DNA of 56,383 nucleotides from positions 1 to 56,383 of the forward strand of contig JAISBN010000101.1 of assembly GCA_031266175.1 (NCBI GenBank). The letters are read 5' to 3'. Below are positions 27,324 to 35,740 of the stretch, piece by piece. The position numbers and the translations under genes were made by a program. The notes under the pieces are model-generated. The model saw only the letters and a list, made by a program, of their open reading frames with translations, was not told the origin of the DNA and did not search any database. The stretch's first letter is position 1. Each line of letters opens with the position of its first letter. Source of the DNA: Treponema sp. (GTDB lineage Bacteria; Spirochaetota; Spirochaetia; Treponematales; Breznakiellaceae).

Positions 27324-27335
27324 CCGGGCAGTACC

Positions 27336-27935
27336 GTGGCGTTAACATCGGCGGTTTCCCGGGAGGCGGCCTGGGAGCTTTTACGCAGACACAACAGGGA
27401 TCCCTTTCACCTCCAGCATGCCCTGACCGTGGAGGGGGTTATGCGCTGGTACGCCGCGGAGCTTGGGTACGCCGGCGAGGCCGAGTACTGGGGCATTACG
27501 GGGCTGCTCCACGATATCGACTTTGAGGAATACCCGGAGCAGCACTGCGTGAAGGCGCCGGAACTGCTCCGCTCCGGCGGCGTCGCGGAGGACATGATCC
27601 GCTCCGTTTGCAGCCACGGCTGGGGGCTCACCGGGGCGGAGGCCAGGCCGGAACATCCCATGGAAAAGGTGCTCTTCGCCGTGGACGAGCTTACCGGCCT
27701 GGTATGGGCGGCGGCGCTTATCCGGCCCTCCAAAAGCACAAAGGATATGGAAGTACGGTCCCTTAAAAAAAAGTACAAGGTCCCCAACTTTGCCGCGGGC
27801 TGTTCCCGGGGGGTGATCGAAAGGGGCGCCGCGGAACTGGGCTGGGAACTGGACGCCCTGCTGGAAAAAACGATCCTTGCCATGCGGAGCTGCGAAGATT
27901 CGGTAAACGGGGCCATGACCGCGGTCAATGGCTAA
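27336..27935 (+). CDS. HD-domain hydrolase
   Basis: 199 residues. His-Asp metal motifs: His in LQHALTVEGVM, LLHDIDFE (His-Asp pair), the distal His in VCSHGWG and Asp in FAVDELTGLVWA. This matches small stand-alone HD (HDIG-like) phosphohydrolases often annotated as hydrolase or nucleotidyl phosphohydrolase; the substrate is unknown. It starts at GTG 27336 without a strong ribosome site and ends in TAATG, sharing one base with the mnmA start, so expression is probably coupled along rbr-HD-mnmA. Confidence 0.8.
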   Translation: MALTSAVSREAAWELLRRHNRDPFHLQHALTVEGVMRWYAAELGYAGEAEYWGITGLLHDIDFEEYPEQHCVKAPELLRSGGVAEDMIRSVCSHGWGLTGAEARPEHPMEKVLFAVDELTGLVWAAALIRPSKSTKDMEVRSLKKKYKVPNFAAGCSRGVIERGAAELGWELDALLEKTILAMRSCEDSVNGAMTAVNG

Positions 27936-29029
27936 TGGCTAAGCGGGCCCTGATCGCCATGTCCGGCGGGGTGGACAGCGCCGTGGCGGCGATCCTGATG
28001 CGGGATTCCGGCTGTGAATGTGTCGGCGCCACCATGAAGCTGACCGCCTCCGGGGGAAGCAGATGCTGTTCCCTCGCGGACATCAACGACGCCCGGTCCG
28101 CGGCCTGGAAGCTCGGCATCCCCCACTATGTCATGAACTATACCGAAGACTTTACCCGTTATGTGATAGAGCCCTTCATCGCTTCCTATGAGCGGGGCGA
28201 AACTCCCAATCCCTGCGTTGAATGTAACCGCCGCCTTAAGTTCTCCCTGCTTCTCCGCCGGGCGCTGGAACTGGAAGCGGAAATTCTTGCCACCGGACAC
28301 TATGCCCGGATTGAATGGAGCGGGAGCGGCCCGGCGGGCAAACCCGCGGGCTCCGGAGATCCCCGGGGCAGGTGGCTTTTAAAGAAGGGGGCGGATGAAA
28401 AAAAAGACCAAAGCTACGTGCTCTACATGATGACCCAGGAACAGCTGGAGCGGACCCGGTTTCCCCTGGGGGCCCTGACCAAGGCGGAGGTCCGGGAAAT
28501 CGCCGCCCGGCGGGGGCTGGACAACGCGGACAAAAAGGAAAGCCAGGACATTTGTTTTGCCGGCGGAGGGGACTACGCCGCTTTTATCGAGGCCTACACG
28601 GGCAGGCGCTCCCCCGAAGGAGACATTGTCGACGCCGGGGGAACCGCCATCGGCCGCCACCGGGGGCTTATCCGCTATACCCTGGGTCAGCGGCGGGGAA
28701 CCGGGGTGGCCCGCGGCGTCCCGGTGTATGTGGCGGAAAAAGACACCGCCCGCAATGTCCTGGTGCTGGGGCCGGAAGAGTCCCTCTACTCAAAAACCCT
28801 CACCGCCAAGTGCCTTAACCTTATCGCCTGCGAAAGCCTGGAAACGCCGCTGCGGCTGGGGGTTAAGACCCGGTATCTGCAAAAGGAACAATCCGCCCTG
28901 GTGCGCCAGACCGGTCCCGACACGGTTCTGGTGGAATTCAGCGAACCCCAGCGGGCCCTTACCCCCGGGCAGGCGGCGGTGTTCTATGACGGGGATGTCG
29001 TTGTCGGCGGGGGAACCATTACGGGATAA
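27935..29029 (+). CDS. mnmA: tRNA-specific 2-thiouridylase MnmA
   Basis: 364 residues. The PP-loop ATP motif is MSGGVDSAVAA; the catalytic cysteine pair includes NPCVECNRRLKF (first Cys) and DICFAGG (second Cys) after KKESQ; the C-terminal beta-barrel has RYTLGQRRGTGVA. MnmA uses ATP and a persulfide to make 2-thiouridine at wobble position 34 of Lys, Glu and Gln tRNAs. A short insert rich in Gly, Pro and Ser (SGSGPAGKPAGSGDPRG) follows HYARIEW. The start overlaps the HD gene's stop by one base. Confidence 0.95.
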   Translation: MAKRALIAMSGGVDSAVAAILMRDSGCECVGATMKLTASGGSRCCSLADINDARSAAWKLGIPHYVMNYTEDFTRYVIEPFIASYERGETPNPCVECNRRLKFSLLLRRALELEAEILATGHYARIEWSGSGPAGKPAGSGDPRGRWLLKKGADEKKDQSYVLYMMTQEQLERTRFPLGALTKAEVREIAARRGLDNADKKESQDICFAGGGDYAAFIEAYTGRRSPEGDIVDAGGTAIGRHRGLIRYTLGQRRGTGVARGVPVYVAEKDTARNVLVLGPEESLYSKTLTAKCLNLIACESLETPLRLGVKTRYLQKEQSALVRQTGPDTVLVEFSEPQRALTPGQAAVFYDGDVVVGGGTITG

Positions 29030-29033
29030 GGGG

Positions 29034-30971
29034 ATGTCCGGAAAAACCACCCGCGCCGATCATACCGGCCACGCCAAGCATACCAATCACGACAGTCATG
29101 CCGGTCACGCCAATTCCGCCGGCCACGCCGGTCATATCAATTACGCCAAATCCCTGTTTTCGATCTTTGCCGGTTATTACCGGCCCCACTGGAAACTCTT
29201 TGCCGCGGACATGTTCTGCGCTTCCCTTATTTCCGCCTCGGATCTGGCCTTTCCCATGCTGACCAGGTTTGCCCTGGACCGGTTCCTTTCCGCGGGGGCG
29301 TTCCGTTTCTTTTTTATGCTGATTATCGCGATGTTTCTCCTCTACCTGTTCCGCATGGCCTTTACCTGGTTTGTGACCTACTGGGGCCATACCGTGGGAG
29401 CCTATATCGAGGCGGATATGCGCCGGGATCTTTTCAGCCGCCTCCAGCAGCTTCCTTTTTCGTTTTACGACACCAACCGTACCGGCCAGCTTATGGCCCG
29501 GGTTACCACGGATCTGTTTGACGTTACCGAACTGGCCCATCACGGCCCGGAGGATCTTTTTATCTCCTTCCTTACTTTGGCGGGCTCCCTGGCGCTGGTG
29601 TTTACCATGCGCTGGGAGATGGCGCTGGTCCTCCTTTTGATCGTCCCCTTCATGCTGTGTTTTGTTTTGCTTTCCCGCCGGGACATGAAGAAGGCTTCGG
29701 CGGCGGTTAAGGAAAAGACCGCGGGGATTATCGCGGAACTGGAATCAAGCATTTCCGGGGCCCGGGTATCCAAGGCGTTTACCAACGAAGGTTACGAAAA
29801 GGCCAAGTTCGGGGGCGGAAACGAAAATTATAAAAAGGCCCGGAAAGAATTTTACAAAACCATGGCGAATTTTCACAGCAAGATTGAATTTATGACCCAC
29901 ATCCTCCAGGTGATTATCATCGGTACGGGGGGCCTTTTGATCATGCAGGGCAAGATGAACATGACGGATCTGATTACCTGCAGCCTGTTTGTCAGCGCCT
30001 TTCTGCAGCCCGTCAGGCGGCTGCAGAATTTTGTGGAGCAGTTTACCACCGGCATGGCGGGGTTCAGACGTTTTGTGGAAATCATGCGCATCGAACCGGA
30101 CATCCGGGACAGGCCCGGCGCGAAGGAACTTGAAAATGTCCGGGGGGATATCGAATACCGCGGCGTATCCTTTGCCTACAAAAGCGCCGGGCCCGCGTCC
30201 TCCGGTCCGGCGGCCGCCGGGGAGAACGGAACGGGCAGCGCCGCGGAAGGCGGGGCGAAGGACGGCCAGGAGGCGGGCAGGCCGTACATTCTTAACAACA
30301 TATCCCTTTCCATTCCCGCGGGATCCACCCTTGCCCTGGTGGGACCTTCGGGGGGCGGCAAAACCACCCTCTGCCACCTCCTTCCCCGGTTCTACGAAAT
30401 CCTTGAAGGCTCCATCACCATCGACGGACAGGATATCCGGGATCTGACCCTGGAATCCCTGCGGCGGAACATCGGCATTGTCCAGCAGGACGTATTCCTT
30501 TTTGCGGGAACGATTAGGGAAAACATCGCCTACGGAAAGATCGGCGCCGGGGAGGAAGAAATTATCGCCGCCGCCGGACAGGCGGAGATCCACGACGAAA
30601 TCGAAAAAATGTCCTCGGGCTACGATACCGTTGTGGGAGAGCGGGGGATTACCCTTTCCGGCGGCCAGAAGCAGCGGGTGTCCATAGCCCGGATTTTCCT
30701 GAAAAATCCGCCCATCCTGATCCTGGACGAGGCCACCAGCGCCCTGGACAGCGCTACGGAACTGCGGATCCAGGGGGCGCTGGAAAAACTGTCCCGGGGC
30801 CGCACAACGGTGGTGATCGCCCACCGGCTTTCCACAATACGGAACGCCGGCGCCATTGCGGTAATTAACGATGAGGGAATCGCCGAGCGGGGAACCCACG
30901 GGGAGCTGATGGCAAAGGACGGCCTTTACGCGCGCTTATACCGCTCCCAGTTCGGCGGCCTAACCCAGTAA
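29034..30971 (+). CDS. ABC exporter (fused membrane and ATPase domains) with His-rich N-terminus
   Basis: 645 residues. Residues 7-36 contain nine or more His residues in a Gly/Ala/Asn context (HTGHAKHTNHDSH...HAGH), a possible metal-binding tail. A six-helix type-1 exporter domain spans about 45-330 and an ATPase domain 360-640: Walker A GPSGGGKTT (near 434), signature LSGGQKQR (near 540), Walker B ILILDEATSALD, switch VIAHRLST. Between the first strand (SFAYK) and the rest of the ATPase lies a 35-residue Ala/Gly/Ser-rich insert, which is unusual. The substrate may be a drug, lipid or peptide. ATG 29034 is 4 nt after mnmA. The 3-prime end overlaps the convergent importer ATPase gene by 12 nt. 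Confidence 0.87.
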   Translation: MSGKTTRADHTGHAKHTNHDSHAGHANSAGHAGHINYAKSLFSIFAGYYRPHWKLFAADMFCASLISASDLAFPMLTRFALDRFLSAGAFRFFFMLIIAMFLLYLFRMAFTWFVTYWGHTVGAYIEADMRRDLFSRLQQLPFSFYDTNRTGQLMARVTTDLFDVTELAHHGPEDLFISFLTLAGSLALVFTMRWEMALVLLLIVPFMLCFVLLSRRDMKKASAAVKEKTAGIIAELESSISGARVSKAFTNEGYEKAKFGGGNENYKKARKEFYKTMANFHSKIEFMTHILQVIIIGTGGLLIMQGKMNMTDLITCSLFVSAFLQPVRRLQNFVEQFTTGMAGFRRFVEIMRIEPDIRDRPGAKELENVRGDIEYRGVSFAYKSAGPASSGPAAAGENGTGSAAEGGAKDGQEAGRPYILNNISLSIPAGSTLALVGPSGGGKTTLCHLLPRFYEILEGSITIDGQDIRDLTLESLRRNIGIVQQDVFLFAGTIRENIAYGKIGAGEEEIIAAAGQAEIHDEIEKMSSGYDTVVGERGITLSGGQKQRVSIARIFLKNPPILILDEATSALDSATELRIQGALEKLSRGRTTVVIAHRLSTIRNAGAIAVINDEGIAERGTHGELMAKDGLYARLYRSQFGGLTQ

Positions 30972-31811
30972 CATTTCGTCGCTGGCCAGTTCTTTTTTCT
31001 TGATGTCCTTAAAGCGCCGGATAATGTCCGCGGTCGTCAGTTTTGATTTTTCCGCCTGCCCGATATCCAGGATGATTTCTCCCCCGTCCATCATTAAAAG
31101 GCGGTTTCCCGTTTCCAGCGCGTCCTTCATGTTATGGGTTATCATCATTACCGTCAGCTTGTACTCCCGGGCAAAGCGCAGGGTCAGGTTCATCACCAGC
31201 TCGGCGTTCCGGGGATCCAGCGCGGCGGTGTGCTCGTCAAGCAGGAGCAGGCTGGGCCGGCTCATCACTGTCATCAGCAGGGTCAGGGCCTGGCGCTGGC
31301 CGCCGGAAAAAAGCTCCACATTGTCGCCCAGCCGGTTTTCAAGGCCCATCCCCAGGGCGGCAAGCTGGCCGCGGAACTGTTCCCGCATTTCCCGGTTCAT
31401 GCTTATCTTCAGGCCCCGGTAGCCTTTTTTGCGGCTCAATATCATATTGTCCGCCAGGGTCATGCGGCCCGCGGTTCCCAGCAGGGGGTTCTGAAAGATC
31501 CGCCCAATGTACCTGGCCCGTTTGTACTCCGGCGCCCTGGTTATTTCCCGTTCCGTCCCGGCGCTCTCCTTTGCGCCCCCGCCGGTCCGCGCTCCCCGCC
31601 GCTCGTCCTGATCCCGGATCAAAATCCGCCCCGCCGTCACGGGACAGGTACCGGCGATGGCGTTGTACAGGGTGGTTTTTCCCGCGCCGTTGGAACCGAT
31701 GATCGTGATAAAATCCCCGGGATACACGGTACAGCTGATATCCTTCAGCGCCTCGTTTTCGTCCGCCGTACCCAGGCCGAAGACCAGGGAAAGCTTTTCC
31801 AGCCGTATCAT
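30960..31811 (-). CDS. ABC importer ATPase (TrpZ-like)
   Basis: 283 residues. Walker A GSNGAGKTT, signature FSGGQRQAL, Walker B LLLLDEHTAALDP and His switch MITHNMKDAL. It powers the TrpXYZ-type importer encoded with the two preceding genes. A charged insert of about 25 residues (DERRGARTGGGAKESAGTER) separates the first half from the Q-loop (IGRIFQNP) and is not typical. Its start overlaps the permease stop by ATGA. Confidence 0.88.
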   Translation of the reverse strand: MIRLEKLSLVFGLGTADENEALKDISCTVYPGDFITIIGSNGAGKTTLYNAIAGTCPVTAGRILIRDQDERRGARTGGGAKESAGTEREITRAPEYKRARYIGRIFQNPLLGTAGRMTLADNMILSRKKGYRGLKISMNREMREQFRGQLAALGMGLENRLGDNVELFSGGQRQALTLLMTVMSRPSLLLLDEHTAALDPRNAELVMNLTLRFAREYKLTVMMITHNMKDALETGNRLLMMDGGEIILDIGQAEKSKLTTADIIRRFKDIKKKELASDEMLLG

Positions 31812-32815
31812 GCGGAATCCCCTTTAGGGGATCCCGGATCCTTTTTAGAAAGACCCGGGCTTCCGCTTGTATAGGGAGCCGGGCTTTCACCCGTTTTTCC
31901 CGGACCGGAGTTCCTGTCCGGTTTGACCCTCCGCCGCTTTGGGGCAAAAAGCCGGTTGTTGGACGCCACAATGCAGAAGATGATCAGCAATCCCGTGATC
32001 AGCTTAAAATCGTTGGGGGTCATTCTGATATGATACCCGTAATCCCGGGCAAGGTACATTAAGCCCCGGTAGAGTACCGAGCCGATAAGGACCCGCAGGG
32101 TCTGCATGACAATCCTGTTGGACTTGATAATCAGCTCCCCCAGCATCAGGGAAGCCAGGCCCGACACGATGATCCCCGTTCCCAGGCTTACGTCGGCAAA
32201 ACCCTGATACAGGGAGGTCAGCGCCCCCGCGGAGGCCGCCAGGCCGTTGGCAAGACAGATCCCGCTGATCTTAATGATGTCGGGGTTCATCCCCTGGGAA
32301 ATAACCAGCTGGGGATTAGCCCCGAGCGCACCCATGGAAAGACCGTAGTCGGTATGGAAAAAGAGGTCCAGCGCCGCCTTCACCGCCAGGGTAAAGAGGG
32401 CGCAGAAAATGACCACCCCCCAGAGGCCCCCCAGGGAAGGGCCCGACCATGCGGTGATCCGGGTAAAAAAGGTGTCGAACCGGAGCAGGGAGATGTTCGC
32501 CCTGTTCGACATGATCCGCAGATTGACCGAATAGAGCATGGTCATGGTCAGGATTCCCGAAAGGAGATCCGGCACTTTAAGGCGGGTATGGATAAGCGAG
32601 GTCACCAGCCCCGCCGCGCCCCCGGCGGCAAAGGCAAACAACAGGGAGGCCGGCGCGGGGAAGCCCTTAAGCAGGGTAACCACCATCACCGCCGAACCCA
32701 TGGGAAAGGACCCGTCCACGGTCATGTCCGCGAAGGAAAGCACCCGGAAGGTGATAAACACCCCCAGCACCATGACGCCGTAAACAAGCCCTTCTATTAA
32801 AATCCCTTCAATCAT
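31808..32815 (-). CDS. ABC importer permease (TrpY-like)
   Basis: 335 residues with about eight hydrophobic segments of the branched-chain amino acid permease fold. The motifs GILTMTMLYSVNLRIM, GLSMGALGANPQLVISQGMN and GIVASNNRLF-like C-terminal region match the permease family that partners DUF534-type binding proteins. The last 30 residues form a charged Pro/Gly/Ser tail (KPDRNSGPGKTGESP) on the cytoplasmic side. Lies 39 nt after the binding-protein gene and overlaps the ATPase gene. Confidence 0.85.
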   Translation of the reverse strand: MIEGILIEGLVYGVMVLGVFITFRVLSFADMTVDGSFPMGSAVMVVTLLKGFPAPASLLFAFAAGGAAGLVTSLIHTRLKVPDLLSGILTMTMLYSVNLRIMSNRANISLLRFDTFFTRITAWSGPSLGGLWGVVIFCALFTLAVKAALDLFFHTDYGLSMGALGANPQLVISQGMNPDIIKISGICLANGLAASAGALTSLYQGFADVSLGTGIIVSGLASLMLGELIIKSNRIVMQTLRVLIGSVLYRGLMYLARDYGYHIRMTPNDFKLITGLLIIFCIVASNNRLFAPKRRRVKPDRNSGPGKTGESPAPYTSGSPGLSKKDPGSPKGDSA

Positions 32816-32854
32816 GCTGCCATACTACCGCGGATTTTCCGTTACCGCTATCGT

Positions 32855-33853
32855 TTATCGTTGAACCAGCTCGCCGTCCCGGAAGATATAGTTTGCCTGG
32901 CTCAGTAAATCTTCCGGAATCGTGATGCCGCAGTTTGCGGCCGCGTCCATGTCAAAGAGCAGATCCGATTCCGAGGGATCGGTAAGAAATTTTACCGGGA
33001 TGTCCGCGGGATTCTGTCCTTCCAGAATATCGGCAACGATGTTTCCCGTGGCAAGGCCCGCTTTGTAGTAATTAAAGCCGCTGGCGATCATACAGCCGCC
33101 GTTCATCGCTCCGGTTACGTCGCCGGAAAAGATCGGCTTTTTTGCCGCCTGAAACACCTGGATCAGCGCGGGCAGCGCGGAGAACACCGTATTGTCCGTG
33201 GTCAGATACACCCCGTCCACCCGGTTTACAATGGACTGGGCGGCGGCCCGCAGATCCGCTGAGGTGTTGATCGCCTGGGTAACCAGGGTGATGCCGTATT
33301 TTGCACAACCCTCTTCCACCAGCGCCAGGGCGGAAATCGAATTGTCCTCGGAACTGGTATAGATATAGCCCAGGGTCTTAATCCCCGCAAGCTGCCGGAA
33401 AAGGCCGATATGTTCCACCGTGGGAATGGCGTCGGAAAGGCCCGTGACGTTCCCCTCGCCCCGGTCAAGGGAAGAGACCAGCCTGGCCCCCACCGGATCG
33501 GTGACCGCGGAAAAAACCACCGGCGCGCCCTTGACGGTATTTGCCAGGGCTATGGCCATGGGGGTGGCAATCCCCACCGCCACATCAACCCCGTCGTTCT
33601 TGAATTTGTTGGCAATCTGGGCTGCGGTATTGACATCCCCGTTGGCGTTCTGCAGATCAAAGCTTGCGGTAAAGCCCCGCAGCGCCAGGGCGTCCTGGAT
33701 GCCGCTTTCGCAGGCATCCATGGCTTCATGCTGAACAATTTTGGCAATACCGATCCGGTAGACTTTGGCCGTTTCCCCGGGGCCGGTACTTTCCCGCTTT
33801 GAACAACCCAGCAGAACCAGTACGCAGGCCAGCGCCGCTCCGAATTTTTTCAT
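32855..33853 (-). CDS. ABC importer substrate-binding lipoprotein (TrpX-like, ABC_sub_bind/DUF534)
   Basis: 332 residues with a lipobox LVLLGC (Cys17). Family features: IGIAKIVQHEAMDACESGIQ at the N-terminal lobe, NANGDVNTAAQIANKF, VFSAVTDPVGARLV and GIPI-like NGGCMIASGFNYYKAG. Characterised relatives bind tryptophan or other aromatic amino acids; the exact ligand cannot be read from sequence. A strong site AAGGAGG precedes ATG 33853. It heads the three-gene importer operon and is driven by the consensus promoter at 33897-33925. Confidence 0.88.
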   Translation of the reverse strand: MKKFGAALACVLVLLGCSKRESTGPGETAKVYRIGIAKIVQHEAMDACESGIQDALALRGFTASFDLQNANGDVNTAAQIANKFKNDGVDVAVGIATPMAIALANTVKGAPVVFSAVTDPVGARLVSSLDRGEGNVTGLSDAIPTVEHIGLFRQLAGIKTLGYIYTSSEDNSISALALVEEGCAKYGITLVTQAINTSADLRAAAQSIVNRVDGVYLTTDNTVFSALPALIQVFQAAKKPIFSGDVTGAMNGGCMIASGFNYYKAGLATGNIVADILEGQNPADIPVKFLTDPSESDLLFDMDAAANCGITIPEDLLSQANYIFRDGELVQR

Positions 33854-33872
33854 GACTTCCTCCTTATGTTGT

Positions 33873-33890
33873 GTTTCTCTAAAAAGAAAC
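33873..33890. promoter_or_regulatory. Inverted repeat at the importer transcription start
   Basis: GTTTCT (33873-33878) and AGAAAC (33885-33890) form a 6-bp dyad with a 6-nt centre, covering about +1 to +18 of the importer transcript. It could be an operator or a short 5-prime hairpin. Confidence 0.4.
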
Positions 33891-33896
33891 GCTGTC

Positions 33897-33925
33897 AGTA
33901 TAGTAAGTTCCGTTTAGTGTGTCAA
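33897..33925 (-). promoter_or_regulatory. Sigma-70 promoter of the TrpXYZ-type importer
   Basis: On the minus strand TTGACA (33920-33925), 17-nt spacer, TATACT (33897-33902). This gives a leader of about 37 nt before ATG 33853. The -35 lies inside the first codons of the divergent Rpn remnant. Confidence 0.75.
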
Positions 33926-34725
33926 TGGCCCGCGTGTTTTTTTTACCGGAAGAGGAATATGCATCGCTCAGTATTGTTAATCCTTTCTTGAAACGTCTTT
34001 TCAAAACAGACAAGACAGGTATTGTGGATGTCCGGATAAATACAAGTTCAGGCAGGGTTATCCATGTGGAACTTCAGATCAATAAAGTGAAAGACATGTC
34101 CAAGCGGTTGATCTATTACGCCGCAAAGTTGCTGACCGAACAGATTAAGATCGGTCAGGACTGGGACAAGCTGCACCAGATTATCAGTATCGTTATCTGT
34201 AACCATAAACTGTTACCGGAAGAGCGATCCTACATCAATAGTTATGAATTCCGGAACGAACAGACAAACCGCCGCTTTACTGATCTTGTCAGGTTTATTA
34301 TACTGGAATTACCGAAACTTCCCGAACAGGAGGACGGCAAAGTTTGGCCCTGGCTAAAACTGTTTACCTGTACCAGGCGGGACCACTATGAAGAGCTGGT
34401 AAAACAGCATCCGGAGGTGAATATGGCGCTGAGCGTGCTCAAGGAAATGAGTTTTTTTGGCCAATGGCGGGCCTACAGGGAAGCGCGGGCGCTGCAACGG
34501 GCGGATAATGCCATATATATGCGGACCCTGCAGGAAGAAAGCATTGAACAGGGCTTAAAAAAGGGTTTGAAAAAAGGCTTGAAACAGGGTTTGAAACAAG
34601 GTTTGACACAGGGACGCCGTTAGTCACAACTGGAAATAGCCCGGCGGATGAAGGCCCGGGGCGTATCGCTTACCCAAATAGCAGAAGATACCGATCTGTC
34701 CCCAGACGACATTTCCGCGCTGTAG
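33919..34725 (+). pseudogene. Rpn-family (PD-(D/E)XK) nuclease remnant with in-frame amber codon
   Basis: The frame 33919-34623 encodes 234 residues of the Rpn recombination-promoting nuclease/putative transposase family: SLSIVNPFLKRLFKTDKTGI, VDVRINTSSGRVIHVELQIN (Asp and Glu-x-Gln of the nuclease core), KRLIYYAAKLLTEQI. TAG at 34621-34623 follows QGRR, yet the same frame continues to TAG 34725 as SQLEIARRMKARGVSLTQ and IAEDTDLSPDDISAL, the usual C-terminal helix-turn-helix-like tail. So the amber codon interrupts a once-continuous gene. The N-terminus also seems short: relatives usually begin with an FKxxFG segment about 35 residues earlier, and that region is replaced here by the importer promoter. 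A reiterated QGLKKGLKKGLKQG tract precedes the amber. Confidence 0.75.
34551..34617 (+). repeat. Short reiteration encoding (Q/K)GLK repeats
   Basis: About five repeats of a 12- to 15-nt unit (GGTTTGAAACAA-like) encode GLKKGLKKGLKQGLKQGLTQG. Such tracts are common near the end of Rpn-family proteins. Confidence 0.65.
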
Positions 34726-34758
34726 CCTTTTCCCCGCCCCGGCGGGCGAAGGGCTGAC

Positions 34759-34788
34759 AAAAAACCCCGCCGGAAAGCGGGGTTTTTT
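34759..34788. terminator. Bidirectional terminator
   Basis: AAAAAACCCCGC, loop CGGAAA, GCGGGGTTTTTT: a perfect 12-bp stem with A and T flanks, so it can end transcripts from both the Rpn remnant (+) and the OMP gene (-). Confidence 0.88.
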
Positions 34789-34861
34789 GAAAAAGCTGCC
34801 TGACATTCCGCGGTTTGCGGGGCTTAACGCCTGAAACCCGCGGGAGCCGGAGGCTTGGGGC

Positions 34862-35590
34862 CTAGAATTTATACCCCACGCCGACCCGGACGGTAGGACC
34901 GTTTACCCAGCCCCAGTCAACTTCACCGTACTGCTTTTCCGCTTCGTCCTCGCCGTTTTTCTGGAATTTATTCTCCAGCCCAAAGCCGTAGAGGGCTTCC
35001 ACCCGGACAAAGAGCTTTTCCATCACGGGAATATCCACCCCGCCGCCGAATTTAAACCACAGGGTATTAAAATCCGCCGCCACGTTCCGGTGAACGCCGT
35101 TTGTTTTTTGCAGATCGGCCTTTGGATAGGTGCCGGTCAAATACACGATATAATCAATCCCCGCCAGGGGGAAAAGGGTTACCGGGCCCAGGGTAAAGGG
35201 ATATTTACCCAGAACGGAAAAACCCATGTTAAAAGAGGTCTTTGTGGAGGTTACCTCTTCCTCATTCCCCGGGGATTGAGCAACAAGAGTAGGATATTCC
35301 ACCGTTATATCCGCGGGGCCGCCGGCCAGGGTAAGCACAAATTCCACATACTTGGCGTCAAAAAAAAGATAACCCCCGTAGTTAAATTCCTTGATGGTCT
35401 GCTTTTTACTCTCCTCAATCCGCATAGTTTGCCCAGGAAAAGCATTCGCCGGCACATCATAGTTCAAAGTGGCGGTGGTATAGTCAAAGACAAAGGAAAA
35501 ACCGCCGCCCACGCTGAACCCGTAATCATCCGCAAAAACCGCTCCGGCGGAAAGCAGGACTATCAGCGCCAACACAATATACTTTTTCAT
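34862..35590 (-). CDS. Outer-membrane beta-barrel protein
   Basis: 242 residues: a signal peptide MKKYIVLALIVLLSAGAVFA cleaved before DDYG, then a run of amphipathic strands with Gly/aromatic alternation (FSVGGGFSFVFDY; YGGYLFFDAKYVEFVLTL; FVRVEALYGFGLENKF) ending in VRVGVGYKF with the C-terminal Phe typical of outer-membrane barrels. About 8-10 strands. No family recognised; role may be structural or porin-like. AAGGAG stands 6 nt before ATG 35590. Confidence 0.8.
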   Translation of the reverse strand: MKKYIVLALIVLLSAGAVFADDYGFSVGGGFSFVFDYTTATLNYDVPANAFPGQTMRIEESKKQTIKEFNYGGYLFFDAKYVEFVLTLAGGPADITVEYPTLVAQSPGNEEEVTSTKTSFNMGFSVLGKYPFTLGPVTLFPLAGIDYIVYLTGTYPKADLQKTNGVHRNVAADFNTLWFKFGGGVDIPVMEKLFVRVEALYGFGLENKFQKNGEDEAEKQYGEVDWGWVNGPTVRVGVGYKF

Positions 35591-35651
35591 ACATGCTCCT
35601 TACTTTTGGATTAAAAAATTACATCCATAGTAATCATGACAAAAAAGGGCT

Positions 35652-35711
35652 CCCGTGTCAAGGGCTCAAAATCCAGCATCCATGCTGGATTTTGAGGAGC
35701 TTGAACACGGG
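35652..35711. repeat. Long imperfect palindrome
   Basis: The inner stem is perfect for 14 bp (35665-35678 with 35683-35696, loop TCCA); after an internal mismatch it resumes as CCCGTGTCAAG against CTTGAACACGGG with one bulged base. Arms are 27 and 29 nt. It lies between the divergent OMP and DUF4105 genes. No T run follows, so it is not a typical terminator. Confidence 0.8.
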
Positions 35712-35740
35712 GCCGTTTCCGGTACAGAATAGGGCTTCGG

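Noticed and set aside
28557-29033. N-terminal extension of the ABC exporter to 28557.
   Set aside because: It overlaps the mnmA coding sequence in another frame and has no family resemblance.
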